Assembly: GCF_010015445.1 (NCBI RefSeq)
Contig: NC_053134.1
Coordinates: forward strand, 5,178,636 to 5,242,635
Length of the DNA stretch: 64,000 nt
Source: Perca fluviatilis
Taxonomy: Eukaryota > Chordata > Actinopteri > Perciformes > Percidae
Direction of reading: 5' to 3'
Shown here: one piece after another, positions 12,101-24,139 of the stretch
Layout: each line of letters starts with the position of its first letter
Position numbering within the stretch: position 1 is the first letter of the stretch
Program-made: the position numbers and the translations under genes
Notes under the pieces: generated by a model
Database searches by the model: none
Seen by the model: the letters and a program-made list of their open reading frames with translations, nothing else
What the model was told of the DNA's origin: nothing

Positions 12101-15100
12101 GTTTCTGTTTACATGTGGATTCTCCAAATGAACCATATACTCCAGAGCTGCACTCACAGGAAACAGGGATTTTGTCACCCCAGTCTGCAAAGCCCCCCAG
12201 GCCACAGCAGTGACCCTGCAATCACAACAGGAAACAGATAGTGGGATATCAATAAGTGAAAGATCAATCTGAGGCTAACGCAAGATATAATAACAACAAA
12301 GTATTGACAACAAACCGATACCTTTTTGAATATCTACATCATAATATACTGGGAAGTGGTTTGATTTTGCTCGGCTCTAATTGTAGAGATTATTTGGGAT
12401 GATCAAAATGTCAAGGCTGCGGCCCTTCTGGAGAGATAGACAACATAAGATCTTATATATCAATGTAAGTTGACTTAAATATGTATTATTTATTATGATT
12501 TTGACAAGTTTGTATACATTTATTTCTTGCCGGAGATCTAAATTTCATCCTTATTTGATTTACAAAAAGATCTGTTTCTCTTTTGATGTGACTGAATGAT
12601 TATTTTCCCCAAAAGGGCCTTGTTGATTGCTGCTTGATGATGTGAAGCCATTCTGGTCTATGACTATGCTACCTAAAAAAAATATCCTAAAATTCCCTGT
12701 GTGGTTTTATTTTCGAACACCCTAGAAGTAATAATTGTGACCTGTAATGTAATAATAATTAATAATAATCAATGCAAAACTGAAGTGTAAAAATAATTAA
12801 TGTATGCTTGAGAGAATTGGCCTTGGAAAGCATTCATCCTAGAAGAGTCGTGTTTAGCCTGGTGCCATGTCTTTTCGACCCATTAGTCCGACGTCCACCA
12901 GCGATATTACAAATCCCACTATGGCCACACCATAGCATTTATTGGCCAGGCGTCCATGCTCACGCAAGGTAACATAACCCCATTTGTACAGTTCCTATCC
13001 CCTGACCAATCAGCTATCCTAACCTTAGCTTAACCACTCAAGGTCAAATGCCTAACTGCAACCCAACCAATCGAGCTGCTTCGTAGGGCGGGTCTTGACA
13101 TGGCCATAGTGGGATTCGTAATTTCGCTACCAAAGGGACGTTGACCATTGGGCTGTAGGACCAAAGGGAATTTTTTGGGTTGAGAGGTCAGAACAATGGA
13201 GCGTCGAAGAAATGGGCAGTCTCCGTTTAGCCTAGTTAGACTACACTCTTAAGGGTTTCATAGTAGGCTACATAATAAACTTTACACTTTGCTGAAATGA
13301 GTCAAGCATATCTCTCAATTCATTGTGGTTCATGATGATCTTTCCAAACTCAGAGGCAGTGCTGTCAAAACCTTTTTTGACCTGTAAGATAAGAAAGAAA
13401 AATATTAGCATCAAGACAGAGAAAAAACAACATTAGCATCATGGTAGATGTACAAGAGAGACAATATATTAGCATCAACACTGGGAAGAATGTTAAGCTA
13501 GAGCGTAAACAAGAACTAACATCAAGATAGAGAAAAAAAACATTAGCATCTATGTAGCTAAAAGAAAACGGCATCAAAGTAGATAGGCCAGAGAAAATGT
13601 TAGCATTGAGGTGGATAGAACGTAAGCGTTAGACAAGGTAGATAGAGAGATAGTTAGCATTAAGATAGACATAGATAACATTAGCATCAAGTTAGATAGA
13701 AAGAATGTAAGCATAAGAGAGGATTTTTAGCATTAGACAGAATGTTAGCATCAAGGTAGATAGAGAAAACATTAGCATCAGGAAGATAGAAAGAATGTTA
13801 GCGTTAGGTAGAGAGAATGTTAGCATTATGATAGATATAGAGAACGTTAGCATCAAGGTAGATGGAGAAAACATTAGCATTAGGAAGATAGAAAGAAAGT
13901 TAGCGTTAGAAAGAGAGGAACATTAGCATACAGATAGGTAGATATATAGAACTTTAGCATTATAGATACAGAGACAAAAATTTGCTTCAAGATAGATTAA
14001 TAGGTAGATAGCTTGATAAATAGATGACCTCGTTCCTTGCGACAACGACAATAATGCCAAAGATCAGCATGATGATCATTCCAACCCCCATGAAGCCTGC
14101 AAACTATAAATGAAACAATATTCAACGCTATATCTTGTTTGATGTTGTTTTTCAGATTAAGTAAGGCTATTAAGCTTGATTGACCGAACAACATTATCAC
14201 AGTAAAAACTTCTTCTGTTTGACATCTTGTACATACTACTTTGAGGATGAGCTCTTTCTCGCAGCATGCTGCTACAATTCCCAGGATGGAGATGCCAAGG
14301 ACGCCGATGGCAAACACCCAAATCCAAACCAGGTTCGGGCCCCCAATCTCTGAAAACTGCTCCGCCATAACAGGACAATGACACAACACACACACTGGAT
14401 TAAAAATGTTATCTCTAACAGTGGATTTAATAATAAGGCAGGCATTATTTTACACATTTCTTTATGTCAACAAATCCCATTAAAAAAAGGAGTGACTTGG
14501 CGTATCTTAAATATTTTCTCTATAGAACCTGGTATGTTAAAAATATAGATGTAAATATTGTAAATCTAAAAAACTTAAAGGTTTTTAAAAATACTCCATA
14601 ACTTTGGAATAAAACAAGCTATTATCAGTGGGCCCCATATGTTGTGTTTACTGCCATAGAAGGCAAGGCAGCTTTATTTGTATAGCACATTTCAGCAACA
14701 GGGCAATTCAAAGTGCTTTACATTAAACATTAAAGAGAAAGCAAAATAAATATATCTTGCTAGGTCACCAACTACTGTTCAGAGCTGCAGTTCTGGCAAA
14801 GTAACAAATGCCAATTAATGAGCGTTTTTTTCAACACATTTTCACTCCCATCGCGTAAAATATGGACTCTTGGAAAAGAATGGGACAGTTGGGTTTAGGA
14901 AACAAAGAACGCGAAAGTTGGGTTTAGGAAAAGATCATGGGTGGGGTTATAAAATGCATGTTTCTGTGACACACGGGCCACAAACCCCGATCTCCTGGGT
15001 GTAAGTCCTGTGTTGTTTGACCCATCTAACACCCCAACCAACCTCCCCACGCGGAATTTCGGGCTTTCATACAACTCACTACCGTTGTCGCCCTTAATAC

Positions 15101-18100
15101 TACGTCATCTTCACGCTCCGCAGAGCTGCTGCTCTGCCCGGTGCTTATTGCGTCGTATCTGATGCTGACAGCCAATGACCGATGTCTGTATTTTACGAGT
15201 TTGGAGAAAGAACTTGCTTTACTGGCAAATTCATGCATAAATGCATAACAATGTGCTTATTTATATGACTTTTAAAATGTCACTAAATATATTTTAACTA
15301 ATGGTGTTTGCAATCTGTTTTTCAAGCTTTCAAAGAATTCAAATTAGTTGTTTCATCCTTTAGGCAGCACGTTGAGATTAGTTCAAGTAAATACCAGAAA
15401 CATACTGATTAACTGTTGACAAAATGACTAGTATTGTTTAATTGTATTAGAGACATGAGCAATGAGTTTGTTGCTCGAAAACTAGCAGATAATAATTTTT
15501 CCTCATACTAATGACACATACGTTTGTCTGTATGGAAAGCCCGCTTTTATTAAGCAACTGTAGGCATTCGGAAATGTCAACAGATGAGCGCATCAGCGCA
15601 CACGGGGCAACAGGCACACGTTAACATAGGCGCGCACCTACATAATAAGCTTTTTTAAATTTAAGATGTTCAATGCCTGATGTGACTGAGCTCAAGCCGA
15701 ACATCATATAAATATCTGTCCGAACCCGATCCGGCCCGACGGGCTCGGTTCGGGTATCCATCCTCTAATATTGTATAAAGGACCATCTAGGTATCAAGTT
15801 TCAGCCCATTAGCAAGTTTAAAATCCTGCATCCTAACAAATGCACGTTAGAATGCCGGAAAAATATCCAAAACCTGATGATAGTGTTTTTGAAAATGCTC
15901 AACAGAAATGGAAAGTAAATTTGATTGGATGAAAAACACAGAGCTGACAAGCTTTATTCCTTAAAGAGAGATGTTTTTGCTCCATCGTGAAGAACTTGGT
16001 AGTTTCTGATCTGATAACATTGTCAGAGCCATCCTGTTTTTCTGTTGCAGAAAATGTCTACTGTGCGAATGGAAAATCTCCTCCAGGCTGCATCTGCTCT
16101 GCATTAAGAAATCAAAGCCGCTACTACATGTTGGCAGCTGCCCCTCGTCCTTCTAAACACTCAGAATCCTTCCCCCCGGCTTGTTTTAAACATTTCCAAA
16201 CAGGTACTAGGTCTTTTTTAGATGTGTGCTGTATACAAAATTGTACATGTGATCTCCTGACTAACAAAATCAGACTTGATTTTCACAAACCAGCTGCTTT
16301 TTTTTTAATTCAAAGCCTCACTAAAATTTACTTTCTGCAAGTCTGAGACCCTACACAGATTTATATTGCGTGCTGAAAGGGGTTATACAAGGTGCTTTAA
16401 ATGTTGCCGTAAAATACAAAATCCTGTCTTTCCGTAATCAACACAAACCCTGTAACCTCTGTTTTTTCCCCCCAAACTTAAACATGATGTTGAAATTGTT
16501 GTTCACATCTGACTCTGACATCTGTTTTTGTACTCGGTGAATCACGTTACAGTAAATCTGCTGCTCATTCTGCCAAGAGACATCCCGTAATGAGAAGTTG
16601 GCTGCGACCAGTTCATCTGGCATCACAGCACACATGTTGGATTTCACACAATTAAAGATAAACAACCCCATTTCCGGTTTAGCATCTGTTGGCAGCATTT
16701 GTCATCTGACTTATTAACGTTGACAATACTGACAATCGACAGAAGTGGATGTATTTGTGGTGTTGTTATACCATGGAAAACTTGGGGTCAAGGAATAGTC
16801 TTAAATCTACGAAAATGTGCGAATGGTTGTTTTTTTAGACTTCGTAACAAATTAAGCAAACAGGATATAAAGTGTTAATCAATGAGCTTTAGACTCTTGT
16901 TAGTTCACACAGCATTCCGGGATAGGAGAGAAACGTGCTCTGGTTTAATCGCTTTTCTTTAAACCAATCGTCATGGGTGGCGCTAAGCACCGTACGGAGC
17001 AAGGGCGCCTCTGCAAAATGAGATCGGGAAGGCACTTGTTTTGGTAGAACATGTGTATGTTCAAAAGTTGTGCAGCAGAAAACTCAGATTCAACACATAC
17101 TGTAGTCTAGTTAGCTGTCTGGATTTACCCTGCAGAGATCTGAGGAGCAGTTAACCATAGTCTTCATAAATCCACCAGATTTTAAAATGCTAAATCCTAG
17201 ATAATGGACATCCGGCCTAAATGAGGGACATCCGGCAGACTTTCCGGCAGCACAGGAGCAATCACGTCAAGTGGAACGTCGTGTCTATAGACTACTTTTC
17301 GGCAGGAGCTAGGCTGTTTCCCCCTGCCTCCAATCTTTATGCTAAGTTAAGCTAACTGGCTGCGTTAGAGGGTGACATCAATCTTCTCATCTTTATACGT
17401 AACTCTGACAAACCAAAGTTAGATCCTGTCTCCTAGGGCTGAACGATTAATCGTTTTCAAATCGAAATCGCGATTATTATTTAACATGATCGTAGAAGGT
17501 GCAATATGTAGCTAATAAAAAATCGCATATCAAATCGTAATTGCAATCTGGCAGAAAAATTGCAATTAGATACCCCCCATCCTGTCTACATAGGAACATG
17601 TTGTGTCCCTTCATCATTTTGCATCTTTTGCGATTGTTTTGCATCTAGTCTATATACGGATTGTTCCGTTGCCGCTGGAAATTCCGCCGGATTTCACTCT
17701 TTTCATCCGCATGTCCGTTACCTTCCACTTTCTTTGTGTTGGCGTTCTAACCTCCGGTGGATTTCTGAGCACTATGGTTAGCTGCTCCTCAGATCTCTGC
17801 AGGGTAAATCCAGACAGCTAGCTAGACTATCTGTCCAATCTGAGTTTTTTGTCTCATGACTAAAACAACCTTTGAACGTACACGTTCCACTAAATCAAGT
17901 TCCTTCCCGAGGCTATTTTGCAGAGGCACCGTGGCTCTGTCGGCTGTTTAGCGCCACCCATTACGATTGGGATTGGTTTAAAGAAATGCCAATAAACCAG
18001 AGCCCGTTTTTCTCCTGTCCTGGAATGCTGTGTGGACTAGCCAGACCCTCCTCCGAGCGCTGTGGAGGAAAGTCATTTAGCATCTTTTAATGCTGGTTTG

Positions 18101-21100
18101 ACAGCTATGTGTAGTCATTTAGAGTCTCTTTATGGTCGTTTTGCATCATTTGTAGTTGGGATGTCTATGTTTTGTGTCTATTTTTTTTGTCATTAGGCAT
18201 TTCTGTCATTGTTTTAAATCTCTGTAGTCCATTTGTGTCATTTGTTACTGTTATGTGTGGTAGACCCGAACAGTAATCCATCCATGGTTAAAGGATAATT
18301 CGGGTTTAAAATAACTTGGGTGTTATCAGTTATAACATTGTTGACACAGATGATATAAACTACTTTCTTTGGACTGAAAGTGAGGAAACCCAAAATGTCT
18401 GTAATAATCCCTTATTCTTTCGTGTGTGACGAGTGTGTCAGTCTGTAAACTGTGATGGATGTTTATAATGGACAGTTTGGGTCTTCACTTTACCGTTCTC
18501 TCCCAAAATTATTTGGTTTATCTGGGTGTTTAGATTCTATACATTTGATTTTATGAGTGCAATATTATTATAAACTTGAAATAAATCAAATTAAGATCCA
18601 ACTTCTAAAGAAATTAAAATTATTCTTTAACTCAGAGATATTCAACAGGGGGTCCTCAGAGTTAGTGCAGGGGGGCCGCCAAATTATGTTTACACAATAA
18701 TTTTTCAAAACTTTCTTTTTTCAAAAATGTATATATGTCTGAAAATATGCATTAACATTTTAATAGCAAAGATAAATTTCTGAAAGAAAATGTTACTTAC
18801 ACATTGAAAATATAGTTAAAAGAGAAATCCGGCGCAAAATTAACCTAGGGGTTAATACCACATTTGTACCGAGTCGACCGTTCTCTGGGGGCAACAAATG
18901 CCGTGCAACCAGTAACCAGTAACATAGCTCAAGCACGGCATTCGTCGTTCGACTGATCGTGACTGTTTTCCCAAGATGGCGCCTGCCTGTATGCGTCTTT
19001 CTAAACTATCTTTTTAATAAACTGTCAGTACTCCCCTTAAAGTTCTCAATTGCAAACCCCTGCTTTAACTATAGCCAAGAGACAGGTTCAAACAAACTGC
19101 AGTTTCTTGTTGTTCTTGTGTCAAAGTTACATGTGTTTTTATTTTTATGCCCAGTGTTTTAGGAATTGTTTCCCCTTCAACTCTGTGATTGTGGTTAAAG
19201 GGTTAGCCCATTTGCTAATCATGATTTGGCCTGAACAACATCCAAGTATCCACACTCAAGATGCATTTTGTTCAGGGGTAGAGACACAAATCTCTGATTA
19301 AAAAAATGAGGCACTCTTTGTAAGTGTACAGACAGTTAATTAAAAATATTATTGAGTCCGTCCTGTCATTTTCTATCATGGAAACCTCACCATCAAGGAT
19401 AAAAATGCGATGTTAAAATTGTGAATGTGGCCAGCAAGATAGTGGGTGTGAAGTTCATTAGCCTTACTGACATTTTTAACAAACACATTTTTTAAAAAGC
19501 TATGTCTATTTGCAAGAACATCACTCTGTACAGAGAATACTTATTACCTTCTGGCTTACGTTTTAGCAACCCCTTGGTTCTTAAACAGAGATACAAAAAC
19601 TATTTTATTCCTCATTCCATTCAGGCACTCAACTCAGCTAAGAGGAGGTGATAGCCCTTGCTTATTTTAATTACCCCTCTATTTATTCATTGATCTTTAT
19701 TATTATTATTATTATTATCTATTGGATGAGTTTTTGTAGTTCTTTTTACTTTCATTATGTCTCCAACACAATTCTGCTACTATTCATTCTTAACTCAGGC
19801 TGAAGCTGCTGTTTTTATTGCTGTTTTTATTAATTTAATTGTTGTGTGGTTTGTGTTGTATATTTTCATGTGATGTCTTCCTGCTGCACACAAATTGCCC
19901 TTCTGGGACAAAGAATAAACAGAACTGAACTGTTTGGGTCAGGTGTGACCCGTGTCTCTATTTATCCCAACAGCATTCCATTTAGCACATTGCTAACTAG
20001 TTGCATTTTGTCCTTATTTCATTGAGGTTACTTTTATTACACTTTTAAGATGCATATTTCACATCAAGTAGCAGTTATGTTCTTATCACATCTGAAGTTT
20101 CATCATCATGACATGAAATGCAAACATGCTGACAGATTTTATTCTTGCATTTTGTTGCCAAAATGTGGAACATGAAGTGGATTTGCTGCTCATGTTTATG
20201 TTGTTGTTGTTTACCATGAGGCTGTAGGCGCTGACCTTCACCGCCGCGAACATCAGCATACATCCGAGGATCTGCAGACACATCACGTTAGTCATTTTGT
20301 GCTTTGACAAAATGTAAGCCTGGAAGTATGGAGGCTGAAGTGTGCCCCCAAAATTAATTTAAAAAAATAAAAATCCAAAAGAGAAAGTGTAAACAATGAA
20401 GGAATGACAACAACTCAAAATTAAAAAGACATGTTAATGAATGGAATACAAAACTTATACAAAAGATATTTACTAAAATTAAAACATGAACTGATAAACC
20501 CTGCTAGACTTTCCAATGTCTACATCTTTGTTGTTCACGTTGTTTTGCAAACTTTTGTCAATCCCACATCCAAGGGCATAACTTTGGGTTCAACATTGTG
20601 GGGGTTGAGATCTCCAACTATCTAAGAAAATAAAAAACTTGAAAAAAGGCGATAAAAACCTAAAAAAAAAAATTGTGAAAAAAAACCAAATAGGAAAAGC
20701 ATCAACTCCAAAAGAAGAAGAAGAAAAAAAAATGTTGGAAAAAAAACTCCAGAAAGGCGATAAAAATGTTGAATAACTTGTCCAAAAAAAACTTGAAATG
20801 GGCTACAATAACTCCAAAATAAACAACCAAATTGTAAAAATAAAAAAATAAAAACATTGAAAACTGCCCAAAAAAAACTTCGGAAAAAGCCCAGTTTTTA
20901 TTATTGGGGGAGTTGCAACCCTCGCAGGTATTCTCAGTTTCTCCTATGATACTGCTCTGCTGGCTACCCATGAACCAACAGTCATGTGTTCTTTTATATA
21001 ATGGGCGGCTTTAGCCGGCCACCCCAAATCTCATTGATTGGATAAATTGATGTAACCGCCCCGTCGAGTTCAAGATGAGTCATCGGAAGTATTTTCTCAT

Positions 21101-22829
21101 TTTACAGAGAGACGATTATAAACAATTATTGACACATATTTAGCATGCAATAAGAGATACATGAACAATTAACACAATAACACAAGATTATAAACATGAA
21201 ATGTGTTTTTCATTTTAGTGGCTGGGAAATAGTTGTCTACTCTCAGAGCAGTTTGAGGGCTTAAAACCACAGAAACCATAATAATATGATTTTTCCCAAC
21301 ATGAAAACGGTGTTTACTATCTCAGTAGTTTCCTCATGTCAAGACCTGACATTCGTACGGAAGAGGATTAGGGCCACATGTGAAAACGTTTATTGAAAAA
21401 AAGTTAAAGAATGTTTCCAGGCTGAGTGTTTTGCAGGAGTCTCCAGTTGGCAGAGAAAGGGTTTACGTTTTTAGAGCTCTGTCTCCCTCTAGTGTCTCAA
21501 TGCAGGAATGACAGAAAACTCTACCAGGAGTCCAGATAGATTAAATAAAAACCCCAACATGCATTAGTAGAGAAATGTACGGAAGAGGATTAGGGCCACA
21601 TGTGAGTTCTGACTTCAATCTCAGAATCCCTTTTTTAACTTAAAAGCTTAAAAAGTCAGAATTTTGAGAGGGCCATATGTGAAAAATGTATTTGAGTTCT
21701 GAGTTTAAAGTCAGAATTCTGAATTTTTTTCTCAGAATTCTGACTTTAAACTCAGAATTTAATACATGTTTCACATGTGGCCCTAATCCTCTTCCGTACA
21801 ATTCTCTACGAATGCATGCTGGGGTTTTTATTTAATCTCTCTGGACTCCTGGTAGAGTTTTCTGTCATTCCTTTTTAAGATTATTTTTTGGGGGCTTTTC
21901 CCTTTATTGGACAGTGGATAGACATCAAAGGGGGAGAGAGATGGGGAATGACACGCAGCAAAGGGCAGCAGGTCGGATTCGAACCCTGCGCCGCTGCAGG
22001 ACTCAGCCAACATCGGGCGAATGCTATATGCCTGGCTCACACTACAGGAGTTTTAGGCCGATTAATGCCCGATTTACCCCTCCCGAGAATCTGAGAAAAG
22101 AAATCTTGTCGAGGACCTCGATCGGTTCCGATGTTCGGCGCAGATTATCTGGTAATGTGAGGCGTTCACAGATTGAATCTTTCACCTCCCGATCTGCTCG
22201 CAGACACATCGGGGCCGCCCCGATAATATCAAACATGTTTGATAACTAGGATTATAATTGGGCGTGAAACGACTAGGATTACGTCAGTATTTCCACAATA
22301 GCCAATGAGAGACAGGTCTGCAAGGAGACGGAAGTGAAGGAAACTTTTGAAAAAGTCAGCGAAAGCAGCTTTAGTACGGCAACAGCACGAGTTCCTGTTT
22401 AATGTCTCATCAGAATCGTATCATAATGGGAATGATAAAGAGAAGAGCTGGGGAGAGATTGCTTCAGATTTGGACCTACCGGGTGAGTGTACAAAGTTGC
22501 TAGCGCACTAGCTAGCAACTTCGTAAACATTAGATTTAAGTCAACGATCATCTGCTACATTCAGAGGCCTGTACTACGAAGCAGGATTTGGCGTTAGCGA
22601 GCTAACTTCAGGTTCAACCCAGGATTTTCTGTATCACGAAGGTGGATCACTTGTTATCGAGTTCAATCGCCGTGGTAACTCATGCTGAACGCCTAACCTG
22701 GTCGGGAGCATTATGGTATGCTGGAGATCAGAGATCAACCGGTGTAAAAGCACCGCCTACTGACCAATCAATACTCGAATGATAATGGCGTCACCGTTCT
22801 TATAGAAGACCAGGTGGAGCTCGGTGCGC

Positions 22830-22874
<45 letters not shown>

Positions 22875-24076
22875 CATACAAGTTTAAACATTTAGAGACC
22901 GACAACCCCGTTAACATTCCCTGATGGGTATTTTTATGAAATATATATATTTTAATGGGAGGGAATTACATATTGTTTATTTCTCGGCTTGTTGAGCCGT
23001 GTGTCGCCAATGCGCACATCGGTTTGAATTATGTTTTTATATTTTTTATTTGCTCTCACGATCGCTTCCCACTGCCAGGGTTGCAACTGAAATAAAAGGC
23101 TAAAGCAACGACAGTTTACGGAAAGCACAAGTGTAATTATGGTCAGATCTTGGTCCTGACTGATGGGGAAGTGATATTAGTAAGAGTTGTGATTTAAACA
23201 TCTACAGCATCAGCTATTTTTTTTTTTTGCCATCTTTCCTTCCTGTTTTAGGAAGTAGCAACTGTATTGCGTTTTGCCTGTAAAACCAAGTCTATGTTCT
23301 TCATATTTATGTAGAATTATAATTTGCTCTTCTTATATATAACATGCGGCTCTGGTAGATGTTTGCGATTGGTCGTGGTGCGCAAACACCGCCTCTTTTA
23401 TGTGAACATGCGCGCCGCTGGATTGGGAAACCCTGACGGTGCAGATCCACCTGGCCGTGCGACGCTTCTGTCGCGCCGCGCTCCACTTTATTCCTATGGA
23501 TGACGTCAAGCGACTTCAACGCTCCTGCAAAGCATGGCGGGAAGGCGGCGCTACATTGGAAACAATGCTGCGCCTCAAGAGGCTGGCCGCTGCCCAGCTT
23601 TATGCAAATGAATCCATTGAACGCGACGCGAATATCCAGTAGAAGTAGACGAAAATCTTTCAAACTAACCTTTGTCGATCTGAAATGAAGACAGATTCAG
23701 CAACTGCACGGCCTATTTCTCGCTTAAAATGTTTTCAGAAACACGTTTCGGTGAACTATTTTACTATTTGGCTTTACTGAGAGAACTAGAGGCCGCCCCG
23801 AGTTTTCTGTCATTCCTGCACTGAGACACTAGAGGGAGGCAGAGCTCTAAACACTTAAACTCTTTCTCTGCCAACTGGAGGCTCCTGCAAACCACTCTGT
23901 CTGGAAACATTCTTTAACTTCAGAGACTCTAAATATATGCATGTATTGTTTTCATATGTATCGTTATATTGTATGCAGTGTATTCAAGTATCTCATCTTA
24001 ATTAATCTAATCTAATTCATGTCATTTCAATAAAAAAACACACTAATTATGTTGTAAAATCTGCAGAAATGAAAAC

Positions 24077-24139
<63 letters not shown>

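Larger units (their letters stand above)
21872..23799 (-). mobile_element. tRNA-derived SINE (minus strand) carrying a further insertion
   Basis: Bounded by a 17-bp direct repeat gagttttctgtcattcc at 21855-21871 and 23800-23816. The left part (21872-22025) holds a T-rich tail, cagcaaagggcagcaggtcg and a B box gggttcgaatcc on the minus strand. The right end (23799-23770) reads ggggcggcctctagttctc, the 5' tRNA-like start. The SINE is interrupted by about 1.75 kb of other element sequence. Confidence 0.65.
21350..23925. mobile_element. inverted-repeat element split by a SINE and further insertions
   Basis: The left arm (about 21395-21610) contains acggaagaggattagggcca, ctccagttggcagagaaagg and aatgcaggaatgacagaaaa. 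The right arm is its reverse complement, at 21770-21871 continuing at 23817-23925. The centre has mirrored tcagaattctgac words. The gap between right-arm halves is a later insertion. Confidence 0.7.

Noticed and set aside
20702..20971. 89-codon minus-strand frame starting MGSQQSSIIGETENT
   Set aside because: Considered as an alternative first exon of the tetraspanin, but it turns into Phe-rich low complexity, and the tetraspanin start at 25357 fits the family.
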